From the NCBI RefSeq assembly GCF_900070205.1, contig NZ_FAOO01000012.1, positions 1 to 64,000 on the forward strand: a DNA stretch of 64,000 nt. Reading direction: 5' to 3'. This DNA is from Candidatus Thermokryptus mobilis. GTDB taxonomy: Bacteria > Bacteroidota > Ignavibacteria > Kryptoniales > Kryptoniaceae. This document shows positions 54,516 to 62,438 of this stretch, one piece after another. Every line of letters starts with the position of its first letter. The first letter of the stretch is position 1. The notes beneath the pieces are model-generated. The model was not told the DNA's origin. It made no database searches and saw only the letters and a program-made list of their open reading frames with translations. The position numbers and the translations under genes were made by a program.

Positions 54516-55841
54516 ATGCCTGTCATATTTGCCTTAATTTTTTTGCTTCTTCTTAATCTAAGCTCCTGTGTTAGGGAGACGCCAACACCTGCCCCGAGAA
54601 AGATAAAAAGAATGTCCGCTGAAAAATTTTTTGAAATCAAAAAAACTAAACTTGATAAGTTTGCCCTCCAAGCGATGAGGGAAGAAAAAATTGACATGTG
54701 GATCATCCTTACAAGAGAATACGCTGTTGACCCCCTTGCGAAGGACTTCTCAGCCGATAAGGCGGTTGCAAAAACAGCCATAATTTTTATAAATGAAGAT
54801 ACCGCATTGAAAAAAATTGCAATCTGCGCAAGCTATGACACTGACCCACTCCAAAAATCCGGCATCTACGATACAATAATCTCATACAAAAAAGAAGGTC
54901 TTGCTCAACACTTAAAAAATATAGTTGAGGGGAAAAAACCAAAGAAGATAGCCATAAATATCTCCCAAGATTCTCCCCTTGCTGACGGATTGACAGCGAG
55001 CATGCTTGATTACTTGAAAAACACACTCGGTGAAAAATATGCTTCAAAATTCGTATCATCCGAAAACATAGTCATCGCATACAGAAGCCGTCTTCTCCCA
55101 GAAGAGATTGAAATTATAAAAGAAGCTGTAAAGATAACGGAAGAGATAATCGCAAAGGCGCTTTCACCTGAAGTTATAAAACCTGGGAAAACGACTGAAA
55201 AAGATGTCGCAAATTATATAAAAAAATTGATGCGCGACTACGGCGTGGGACCCTCCTGGGAAGCTGAAAGTTGCCCGAGTGTTAACGCTGGCATCACACG
55301 AGGACACTCCGAACCAACCGACTATATCATCCAGAGAGGAGACCTCATAACGATTGACTTCGGAATAAACTTGAGCGGTTATTGCAGCGACATTCAAAGA
55401 ACTGCCTATGTCCTACGCAAGGACGAAACTCAACCCCCAGATTTTATCAAAAAGATGTGGGAAACAAATGTCAAAGCAATAGAAGCTGGGTTTGAAAAAA
55501 TTAAACCAGGCGCTACTGGTTTTGAAGTTGACAGCGCCTCAAGAAGTATAATCATCTCAGCTGGATACGAAGAATATCCACACGCAGCAGGTCATGTGAT
55601 CGGATATTCAACTCATGAGATTGGTCCAATTCTTGGTCCAAATTGGAAAGATAGATATGGAAAGAAAGTCTTTTACCGACTTCTCCCAAATCAGGTCTTC
55701 GCACTTGAACCATCGGTTTATCTGTATAGCAAAGAAAAAAATGGATATTTAAGAATTGGCATTGAAGAAGATGTCCTTGTAACTGAAACTGGCGCGGAAT
55801 TCTTAAGCACGCCCCAAAAAGAGCTAATCCTGATAAAATGA
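54516..55841 (+). CDS. M24-family metallopeptidase (Xaa-Pro aminopeptidase-like) lipoprotein
   Basis: 441 residues from the ATG at 54516, which has GGAGG 5 bases upstream; the frame also opens from a TTG at 54465. The N-terminus is a lipoprotein signal (LLLLNLSSC, Cys near 19). An N-terminal creatinase-like domain (about 45-190) is followed by the pita-bread domain with dinuclear metal ligands: Asp in TIDFGI, Asp in GYCSDIQR, His in HAAGHVIGY, Glu in ALEPSVYL and Glu in IEEDVLVTE. It would remove N-terminal residues before proline outside the cytoplasm. The next gene overlaps by 4 bases. Confidence 0.88.
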   Translation: MPVIFALIFLLLLNLSSCVRETPTPAPRKIKRMSAEKFFEIKKTKLDKFALQAMREEKIDMWIILTREYAVDPLAKDFSADKAVAKTAIIFINEDTALKKIAICASYDTDPLQKSGIYDTIISYKKEGLAQHLKNIVEGKKPKKIAINISQDSPLADGLTASMLDYLKNTLGEKYASKFVSSENIVIAYRSRLLPEEIEIIKEAVKITEEIIAKALSPEVIKPGKTTEKDVANYIKKLMRDYGVGPSWEAESCPSVNAGITRGHSEPTDYIIQRGDLITIDFGINLSGYCSDIQRTAYVLRKDETQPPDFIKKMWETNVKAIEAGFEKIKPGATGFEVDSASRSIIISAGYEEYPHAAGHVIGYSTHEIGPILGPNWKDRYGKKVFYRLLPNQVFALEPSVYLYSKEKNGYLRIGIEEDVLVTETGAEFLSTPQKELILIK

Positions 55842-56581
55842 TTCAAACTCAACCCTACACCGTCTTAGCTGAAATTTACGACTGCATCATGAAAGATGTC
55901 CCATATAAAAAATGGGCGAAATACATACTCAAACTTATAAAAAATTTCCACCCGAAAACAAAAGATATACTTGAACTCGCCTGCGGAACCGGAACGATGC
56001 TATCTCTTCTATTAAAATTCGGTTTCAAAGTTGATGGGCTTGATATCTCAGAAAAAATGATACAGAAGGCAAGAGAAAAGATTAAAAGCGAAAATGTCAA
56101 CTTCTTCATCGCAGATATGGCAGAGTTCAAACCAGATAAAAAATACGACTTGGTGATATGCCTTTACGACAGCATCAACTACCTCACGGAAGAGGAAAAG
56201 CTCCTTCGCTTGCTTTCAAATGTATGGGAGTCGCTTCAAAATGGGGGGATCTTCATCTTTGATATATCAACTGAATACAACTCAATACAAAACGCAATAG
56301 CGATGAACACCAAAGGCAAGTGTGATGATTATAAATTCGTCAGAAGAAGTTATTTTTTGAGGGACAAAAAACTTCATATAAACGAATTTGAAATTGAAAG
56401 AGATGGTGAAAAATTTTTTGAGAGACATATTCAAAGAATTTATAAGATTTCAGAAATAGAAAACGCAGTGGAAAAGACGGGGCTTTTTAAAGTCCTTGCC
56501 CGATATAGCAACTTCACTTTTTCGGAAGGAAGTGAATGGTCAGAAAGAATTCACTTCATCTTAAAGAAAATAGAACTTTAA
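55838..56581 (+). CDS. Class I SAM-dependent methyltransferase
   Basis: 247 residues. ILELACGTGTMLSLLL (about 43-58) is motif I, VDGLDISEKMI the acidic loop binding SAM ribose, and YDLVICLYDSINYL motif IV. The rest resembles methyltransferase-25 type proteins. It starts inside the stop codon of the M24 peptidase gene and ends 1 base before ftsE, so the three are one transcript. The target is unknown. Confidence 0.87.
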   Translation: MIQTQPYTVLAEIYDCIMKDVPYKKWAKYILKLIKNFHPKTKDILELACGTGTMLSLLLKFGFKVDGLDISEKMIQKAREKIKSENVNFFIADMAEFKPDKKYDLVICLYDSINYLTEEEKLLRLLSNVWESLQNGGIFIFDISTEYNSIQNAIAMNTKGKCDDYKFVRRSYFLRDKKLHINEFEIERDGEKFFERHIQRIYKISEIENAVEKTGLFKVLARYSNFTFSEGSEWSERIHFILKKIEL

Positions 56582-56582
56582 A

Positions 56583-57242
56583 ATGGTTGAGTTTCAAAAT
56601 GTATCCGTGTGGTTTGGCGATAATCTCGTCTTCAAAAATTTGAACTTTACAGTTAACGACGGGGAATTTGTCTTTATAGCAGGTCCAACCGGCTCTGGGA
56701 AAAGCACTCTTTTGAGGTTAATTTACATGGACATTTTCCCAAACCGTGGAAAGGTGATCGTTGGTAAATTTGACTCGTCAAAGATAAAAAGAAAACACAT
56801 ACCGTATCTGAGAAGACGGCTTGGGATTGTGTTCCAAGATTTCAAATTACTTGATGATAGAAATGTTTTTGAAAATGTCGCCCTTGCTTTGCATGTTACC
56901 GGGGCAAAGAAAAAGGAAGTAAATAAAAAAGTTTTGACAGCTCTTGCGGAAGTTGGATTAAGCCACAAAAAGAACAACATGCCAGAAGAACTCTCAGGCG
57001 GTGAACAACAAAGGGTTGCAATAGCAAGAGCCATCGTCAATGAACCCTTCCTAATCCTCGCAGATGAACCAACGGGAAACCTTGATCCTGATACATCAAT
57101 TGAAATAATTGAGCTTCTAAAAAAAATTAACCTTCGCGGGACATCAATAATCATGGCAACACACAACTATTCCCTCATTGAAAGGGTTAAAGATGCAAAA
57201 GTTTATCAAATTTCAAACTTCAATCTTACCCAAATAAAATAA
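56583..57242 (+). CDS. ftsE: Cell division ATP-binding protein FtsE
   Basis: 219 residues. ABC signature elements are in order: Walker [10 protein letters not shown] (about 34-42), Q-loop VFQDFKLL, signature LSGGEQQR, Walker [12 protein letters not shown] and the switch [14 protein letters not shown] at the start and [16 protein letters not shown] match FtsE better than LolD or MacB. FtsE with FtsX links division to peptidoglycan hydrolase control. ftsX would usually follow at once but is absent here; the next gene is on the other strand. Confidence 0.85.
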   Translation: MVEFQNVSVWFGDNLVFKNLNFTVNDGEFVFIAGPTGSGKSTLLRLIYMDIFPNRGKVIVGKFDSSKIKRKHIPYLRRRLGIVFQDFKLLDDRNVFENVALALHVTGAKKKEVNKKVLTALAEVGLSHKKNNMPEELSGGEQQRVAIARAIVNEPFLILADEPTGNLDPDTSIEIIELLKKINLRGTSIIMATHNYSLIERVKDAKVYQISNFNLTQIK

Positions 57243-57245
57243 AAC

Positions 57246-57266
57246 TGGGGGCAATGAATGCCCCCA
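57246..57266 (-). terminator. Terminator of the histidine kinase gene
   Basis: TGGGGGCA (57246-57253) pairs with TGCCCCCA (57259-57266); T-rich sequence follows on the minus strand. It may also slow transcription from ftsE. Confidence 0.7.
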
Positions 57267-57303
57267 ATGTCCCCGAGCGCCATTTTTGTTCATCCCCTAT
57301 TTT

Positions 57304-58605
57304 TCACTCAACAGGAATTGAAATTATAAATTCAGTCCCCATCCCAACCTCACTTATCAACTCTATCTTCCCATTGTGATTTTCAATTATCTTCTTGCAG
57401 ATCATCAATCCATAACCGTGTCCCTCTGGTTTAGTAGTCAAATTTATACTGAAAAGTTTCTCTCTAACCTCTGCGGGTATCCCAGGTCCATTATCAGCAA
57501 CCCTTATTTGAACCTGATTGAATTCCCTGTCAAAATATGTCCTTGTTATAATGGTTGCATCACTGCGAGCATCAGCTGCGTTCTTGTAAAGGTTTATCAA
57601 AAGTTGCTGAAGCTGGAATGGATCAACATTAACAAAAGGTAATTCAGGGTCAAGCTCTTCAACGAATTTGACATTTGAATACCTTGAAAGTGGTTGAATG
57701 AATTGTATCGTTTCAACAATGACAGAATTTATGTCCGTCAACTTCTTGTTCGGCTTCATCTCTGCACTATCCAAAAGACCACGAATGAAATACTTCATCT
57801 TGTTTATCCCAGAAAGAAGGGAATTGACAGAGTTATTAAGCTTCTCATCAATTGAAAATTTCGCTAACTCCCTTGATATGAGCTTTGCATTAATTGAAAT
57901 TATCGTTAAGTAATTTGAAAGCTCGTGTGCGATCTCCGAAGCAAGCGCTCCCCTTGTTGCCATCCTTTCGGCTTTTATCATCGCTTCGTTTGCCGACTGC
58001 AAATCAGCGTATGCTTTTGACAGCTTTTCATATAGTTTCGCATTTCGTATGGCAATGGCAGCGTGACCAGCTAAAATCTCAAAAAGCTGTAATATCTCAT
58101 TTTTATTTATCTGTGAGACCCTACTGCTATCAACATAAACGACACCTATGATTTCAGAGTCAATGCTCAACGGAACACAAATGATCGTCTTTAAATTTAA
58201 AGCAACGATGCTTTCTTTTTTGCTAAATTCACTGTAATTAAGAACATCTTCAATTACAATCGGCTCACCACTTAAATAAACATCATTGACGATCGTTTTA
58301 CTATAGGAAATCTCATTTTCATCAATCGTCTCACCCTTCGAATTTCTTGCAAGCGCGCATCTTAAACTTTCTCCCCCATTGACAAGAAAAAGACAACCCT
58401 TATCTGCCTTTGAAAGCGATATCAAATTGTCAAGGACAATTTTTAACACCTCCTCAAGTATTAAAGATGAGTTAATCGCCTTGACAACGTTAAATATTAT
58501 CTCAAGATTTCTATGTTTTTCCCCCTCAAGCTCTTCAATTTTCTTTTTGACATCGCTGATTTTCCGCCTTACCTCTTCAAATATGTCAGCACCATCAAAT
58601 GGCAT
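57304..58605 (-). CDS. GAF-domain sensor histidine kinase
   Basis: 433 residues, no membrane segment. A short coiled coil (8-32), a GAF domain (about 45-190: KADKGCLFLV, IGVVYVDS), a linker coiled coil, then the kinase: H-box ASEIAHELSNYL with His227, N-box LINLYKNAADA, G1 DNGPGIP and G2 GHGYGLMIC. It should sense a cytoplasmic signal and phosphorylate itself. No ordinary response regulator lies near; the sigma-54 activator upstream in the same block has no phosphoacceptor Asp. The gene is last in the block after the TPR gene. Confidence 0.88.
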   Translation of the reverse strand: MPFDGADIFEEVRRKISDVKKKIEELEGEKHRNLEIIFNVVKAINSSLILEEVLKIVLDNLISLSKADKGCLFLVNGGESLRCALARNSKGETIDENEISYSKTIVNDVYLSGEPIVIEDVLNYSEFSKKESIVALNLKTIICVPLSIDSEIIGVVYVDSSRVSQINKNEILQLFEILAGHAAIAIRNAKLYEKLSKAYADLQSANEAMIKAERMATRGALASEIAHELSNYLTIISINAKLISRELAKFSIDEKLNNSVNSLLSGINKMKYFIRGLLDSAEMKPNKKLTDINSVIVETIQFIQPLSRYSNVKFVEELDPELPFVNVDPFQLQQLLINLYKNAADARSDATIITRTYFDREFNQVQIRVADNGPGIPAEVREKLFSINLTTKPEGHGYGLMICKKIIENHNGKIELISEVGMGTEFIISIPVE

Positions 58606-58625
58606 TTGATTAAACGATTTTTGTT

Positions 58626-58661
58626 TTTAAAATGCCCCGACGGTCAAGAAACCGCCAGGGC
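58626..58661 (-). terminator. Weak terminator after the TPR gene
   Basis: Arms 58634-58644 and 58651-58661 pair along 11 bp with two G-T pairs on the minus strand, but the T-run is short, so read-through to the kinase gene is likely. Confidence 0.55.
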
Positions 58662-58669
58662 TGATTAAT

Positions 58670-59914
58670 TTACTTCAACTGCTCAAGCTCTGCCTGTATC
58701 CGAGCTATGTAAGATTTAACTTTGATCTTCTTAAAGTACTTAAGCGAAGACGACAACGACTCGCGCGCCTTGTCAATTTGAGATTGTTTCTTATATAGCT
58801 GACTTAACTCATAATATGTCTCACCGAGGTTAAGCCAGTTCTTGAACTCAAGATTTAAATCAATCGCGGTCATGAAGTAGCTCTCAGCAAGATGCAAGTT
58901 TCCATGTTCAAGTTGAACGATTCCCAAAATCCTGTACGCATCGGCGATACTTTGCCTGTCGCCAATTTTATAAAATGTATCAAGAGCCATCGTTGCGTAA
59001 GCCGTAGCAAGAGGTAAATCTTTTATCCTAACATATGCATCTGCTTTGCCAAGATACGCCAAAGCTAACATATAGCTATCTTCAACCCTTTGGGCTATCT
59101 CAATACTTCTCTCAAACTCTTTTATCGCAGCGTCATACTCACCTTTGTGAATTAACGTCACTCCAATATTATGATACGTCTGCGCAAGGCGTAGGGCGTC
59201 CCCTCTTTTCTCAAGCCGTGGTAATGCCTGACGAAAATGGGAAATTGCCTTATCCCAATTACCCCGCATACTTTCAATTATACCAAGGTTGATATGTAAA
59301 CCGGCGATCAATTCCTCGTTCTTGCTTTTTTCTGCTTTCTTTAGTGCCTGGTTAAAATAAGTCAACCCGTAATCATAGCGTCCACTTTCAAAGAAGGCAA
59401 TCCCAAGCCCGTTTTCACAAATTGAAACACCGTCAAGGTTACGAAGCTTCTTATAAATTTTTAACCCTTGCCTTAATGATGAAATCGCATCGTTTATCTC
59501 ATTCTGTTTCGTCTTAACCTCTCCAAGCTTAACATATGCTTTGGCTCTAACTTCATCAAATTCACGACCCTTGCTGGACCTCTTTATAACAAGCAGAAAA
59601 CAACTCTCCGCTTTATCAAACTCCCCATAAGTCATACATATATCACCAATATCAAAGCACATCTGAATGAACTTAAACTGCTCAAGCATTGCTCCAGACA
59701 AACTAAGCAATGTGTCAAACTTAATCTCATCAATAATTGACTCTTGCACCTCAGAGCTAACTTCAAACTTTCCTTTCGCTTCCTTTAAATCAAGAGCGAG
59801 ATTTTCTTCTCGCTCTTTTACTATCTCGGTAAATTTTTTAAGGAAGTCGTCCCCGCAGTATCTGCGGGCGACGGCTATAACTTTATCGTAAAAATTTGAT
59901 TTAACGCGCTTCAT
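58670..59914 (-). CDS. Tetratricopeptide repeat protein
   Basis: 414 residues, no signal peptide. From about residue 90 to 395 it is a run of eight or so 34-40 residue TPR units (for example GDICMTYGEFDKAESCF, NLGIIESMRGNWDKAISHF, NIGVTLIHKGEYDAAIKEF, LGIVQLEHGNLHLAESYF). The first 85 residues are helical and charged. It is probably a cytoplasmic scaffold or sensor. It sits between the lipoprotein and the kinase genes, and a second TPR protein of similar style flanks the sigma-54 activator. A short hairpin covers its ribosome binding site. Confidence 0.85.
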   Translation of the reverse strand: MKRVKSNFYDKVIAVARRYCGDDFLKKFTEIVKEREENLALDLKEAKGKFEVSSEVQESIIDEIKFDTLLSLSGAMLEQFKFIQMCFDIGDICMTYGEFDKAESCFLLVIKRSSKGREFDEVRAKAYVKLGEVKTKQNEINDAISSLRQGLKIYKKLRNLDGVSICENGLGIAFFESGRYDYGLTYFNQALKKAEKSKNEELIAGLHINLGIIESMRGNWDKAISHFRQALPRLEKRGDALRLAQTYHNIGVTLIHKGEYDAAIKEFERSIEIAQRVEDSYMLALAYLGKADAYVRIKDLPLATAYATMALDTFYKIGDRQSIADAYRILGIVQLEHGNLHLAESYFMTAIDLNLEFKNWLNLGETYYELSQLYKKQSQIDKARESLSSSLKYFKKIKVKSYIARIQAELEQLK

Positions 59915-59922
59915 ATTTTTTA

Positions 59923-59939
59923 CCTCCTTGTTATCAAGG
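59923..59939 (-). promoter_or_regulatory. Small hairpin at the ribosome binding site of the TPR gene
   Basis: CCTTG (59939-59935) and CAAGG (59930-59926) on the minus strand flank ATAA; the second arm overlaps the GGAGG ribosome binding site. It could dampen translation; the stem is short. Confidence 0.3.
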
Positions 59940-59953
59940 TTTTTCCCTCAACT

Positions 59954-60511
59954 TTACCAAGACCAAGCATACCTTGAGAAATGATTCGTCTGGAAGCTCA
60001 ATGTCTGCTTCTTCGTATCAACTGTCACAGGACTATCAACATATTCCCAAGCCCCGGTTTCAGGGTTATACCAAACCGGTTTCAAATCATATGGCGACAA
60101 ATCACCGAGATCAACCTCAGCATATGAAAGCGTAATCGTAACACTTGTATTAAATGTCATACTTGGATTGAACTCAACAACGGCATATTCCCTGTCAAGA
60201 ACCTCAACCGTAACATAAGTTGGTTCACTAACTGCACCAGCTGGTATGTAAACAGAGTTATTATATGTCTTCTTCCCTCCGACCACAGCATCCTTATTTG
60301 GGAAAACCCATTTCCCAGCAAAACCCTTCTTCGCCAAGAGCTCTTGCTTAAACGCATCGTTCCACTTCAAAAGCTTCATCTGTTCCCCTTTGTTAAGAAT
60401 GCCTGGCTTCCCGCTTGAAAGCCCAACCGGGTTATCGGCACAACTTGTTAAGAAAAATGCCAAGCTAACAACAATAATGATGACGCCAAGAGTTGAAACG
60501 AGACGCTTCAT
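59954..60511 (-). CDS. Predicted lipoprotein with ZU5-like beta domain
   Basis: 185 residues from the ATG at 60511, with GGAGG 7 bases upstream (the ATG at 60523 overlaps that site and is rejected). The lipobox FLTSCADNP places the lipid Cys near residue 24. The mature part has a beta-rich region with IPAGAVSEPTYVTVEVLD and PSMTFNTSVTITLSY, which resembles ZU5-type or FlgD-like sandwich domains, ending in SFQTNHFSRYAWSW. It is probably in the periplasm or outer membrane. The only gene with an export signal in the signalling block. Function unknown. Confidence 0.75.
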   Translation of the reverse strand: MKRLVSTLGVIIIVVSLAFFLTSCADNPVGLSSGKPGILNKGEQMKLLKWNDAFKQELLAKKGFAGKWVFPNKDAVVGGKKTYNNSVYIPAGAVSEPTYVTVEVLDREYAVVEFNPSMTFNTSVTITLSYAEVDLGDLSPYDLKPVWYNPETGAWEYVDSPVTVDTKKQTLSFQTNHFSRYAWSW

Positions 60512-60877
60512 GGCTACCTCCATTTTTTTAGTTTGACATTTTGGTTTTTAGTGAGAAGTAAAACTTAACCACAAGTCAAAGCAACAATCTTACTTTCAAC
60601 AAAATAGACATCTTCTTCAGTTCAATCATATATAACCACACCAAATCTAACTTGATAAGACAAGAGCCTCTTTCAAGTTAAAAATGGCGAACAGCAAAAA
60701 ACTTAAATTGATCATATAAAATTCTAATCACGAATCAATTCAACCTCCACTTTAAAACGCTATTTTAAAGAACGAGATGTGATATGCTTATCCATTACTT
60801 AATCATTTTACACCAACTCAAAAGCCAAGTTAAATTTTTTGTATTATAAAGAGCGAAAAACTTTCTATTTAGTGAAA

Positions 60878-60894
60878 TTCAAATACTGTGCCAA
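60878..60894 (-). promoter_or_regulatory. Sigma-54-like promoter element
   Basis: Minus strand TTGGCACAGTATTTGAA. The -24 part TTGGCAC is perfect; the -12 part is TTGA instead of TTGC. It lies 367 bases before the lipoprotein start. Confidence 0.4.
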
Positions 60895-60995
60895 AATTTT
60901 CCCTCTGGGAGATTTCACAAAAACAACTATAAATCAATTAAAATTTGAGGCCATTTACCCCGCGATATTTGAAAATTCGGTTAAATTGTAATGGC

Positions 60996-61027
60996 TTGTT
61001 GCAACGATTTGTTACACCAGCAACAAA
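60996..61027. promoter_or_regulatory. Candidate activator binding dyads
   Basis: GTTGCAAC (60998-61005) is a perfect palindrome, and TTTGTT (61008-61013) with AACAAA (61022-61027) forms a second dyad next to it. They lie about 110-145 bases upstream of the sigma-54-like element, the usual place for an enhancer. Confidence 0.4.
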
Positions 61028-61032
61028 TTATA

Positions 61033-62436
61033 TCAACGAATTATTCTATACTTCTGGATCAATCTATCAAGTCGCGGACGGGATATCCCAAGTATTCTTG
61101 AGGCTCGCGACTTGTTCCAATCTACCTTCTCAAGCACCGATCTTATCAGTTCTTTCTCAACATTGCTTAAGCTTGCCGACTCAAGAGGTGTGGAAATGTA
61201 AATATTTGAACTATCCCCCTCAACGAGATGAAACCCTCTTGTTTTCTCCGGCTTTTCAAACAAAAATTTAAAATCATCAAGCGTCAAATACTCATTCCCC
61301 GTCAAAATTACTGCTTTCTCAATTGCGTATCTTAATTGACGAACATTCCCAGGCCAGTGATATTTTTTCAAAAACAACCTCGCTTCCGGTGAAATTCCCT
61401 TCACCTTTGGTAGATTTTTACGATAAAGCAAATTGAACTCATTTATAAAATGTTCAGCTAGAACAAATATATCATCACCTCGCTCACGAAGAGGTGGGAG
61501 GTGGATCGGGAAAAGCATCAACCGATAATATAAATCCCTTCTAAATTTATTTTCCCTTACAAGATGTTCAAGGTTTTGATTCGTAGCTGTTATTATCCTT
61601 CCTTCAAACTTTATCGTCTCAACGCCACCGATACGACGAAATGTCTTTTCCTCTATCACCTTCAAAATTTTCCCTTGCAAATTTAAATCAAGATCACCAA
61701 TTTCATCAAGGAAAATCGTTCCACCATTTGCTATTTCAAACAAACCGATCTTTCTTTCCTTAGCATCAGTGAAAGCTCCTTTCTCATGCCCGAAAAGTTC
61801 TGATTCAAGCAAAGTCGTTGGGATTGAAGCACAATTTATCTCAACGAAAGGCCTTATCTCTGAATAAGTGTTTTGATGTATTATCCTTGCAAGCAGTGTC
61901 TTTCCAGTTCCCGTTTCCCCCGTGATTAGAATCGTTAAATCTTTGTGTTCAATTGCCTTTTTGACAAGTTCAATTATTTCCCGCACCTTATCAGAACTCC
62001 CAATGAATTTCCCGAAATCAAATTGTTCCCTCCTGATGCTAAGGAACTTCTCTGCTTCAATTTCCTTTTTCCATTCCTCCGCCTTACCCTTCACAAAATC
62101 AGAAAAGGCAACACTTTCCTCTGGCATCGTGAAATAAGAAATAACCCCCGACTTCAAAAGTTTAACAGTCAAATTATACGACTTCATATAATCAACACAA
62201 GCGAGATTTTTACTCCCAAACATATCTATCGCCGTTTCAAGCAAAATCTCATCCCCTCGGTTTGCAATCACACAAACGACAAGTTCCGGACTCTGCCCAG
62301 ATAAACGCTTAAGCGAATTGTAAGACGTAACCAAATTGACAATAAAATAACCCTCCTCAACTGGTATAAATTTCTTCACATCTTCAAGCGCAGAACGACT
62401 TGTGCTGACAAGCGATATTTTAAATCTCTCATCCAT
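61033..62436 (-). CDS. Sigma-54-dependent transcriptional activator with a pseudo-receiver domain
   Basis: 467 residues. Residues 1-120 have the strand and helix pattern of a receiver but no phosphoacceptor Asp or acidic pair. The AAA+ domain (about 143-370) has Walker A GETGTGKT (173-180), GAFTDA (220-225) in place of GAFTGA, Walker B GGTIFLDEIGD and RERGDD. The C-terminal Fis-type helix-turn-helix (NKSRASRILGISRPRL) binds DNA. It should drive sigma-54 transcription in response to something other than phosphorylation. It begins 2 bases after the TPR gene stop, and the TPR protein may be its partner. Confidence 0.9.
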   Translation of the reverse strand: MDERFKISLVSTSRSALEDVKKFIPVEEGYFIVNLVTSYNSLKRLSGQSPELVVCVIANRGDEILLETAIDMFGSKNLACVDYMKSYNLTVKLLKSGVISYFTMPEESVAFSDFVKGKAEEWKKEIEAEKFLSIRREQFDFGKFIGSSDKVREIIELVKKAIEHKDLTILITGETGTGKTLLARIIHQNTYSEIRPFVEINCASIPTTLLESELFGHEKGAFTDAKERKIGLFEIANGGTIFLDEIGDLDLNLQGKILKVIEEKTFRRIGGVETIKFEGRIITATNQNLEHLVRENKFRRDLYYRLMLFPIHLPPLRERGDDIFVLAEHFINEFNLLYRKNLPKVKGISPEARLFLKKYHWPGNVRQLRYAIEKAVILTGNEYLTLDDFKFLFEKPEKTRGFHLVEGDSSNIYISTPLESASLSNVEKELIRSVLEKVDWNKSRASRILGISRPRLDRLIQKYRIIR

Positions 62437-62438
62437 TT

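Larger units (their letters stand above)
60524..61032. other. 509-bp gap between the sigma-54 activator and the lipoprotein gene
   Basis: No open frame here looks real. The gap holds dyads near 60996-61027, a sigma-54-like element at 60878-60894 and a weaker one at 60812-60828, all on the minus strand, then about 300 bases of A/T-rich sequence with no clear hairpin. I see no terminator for the activator gene. Confidence 0.5.

Noticed and set aside
60945-61271. 108-residue open frame on the plus strand
   Set aside because: Mostly antisense to the sigma-54 activator, with no ribosome binding site and no recognisable features.
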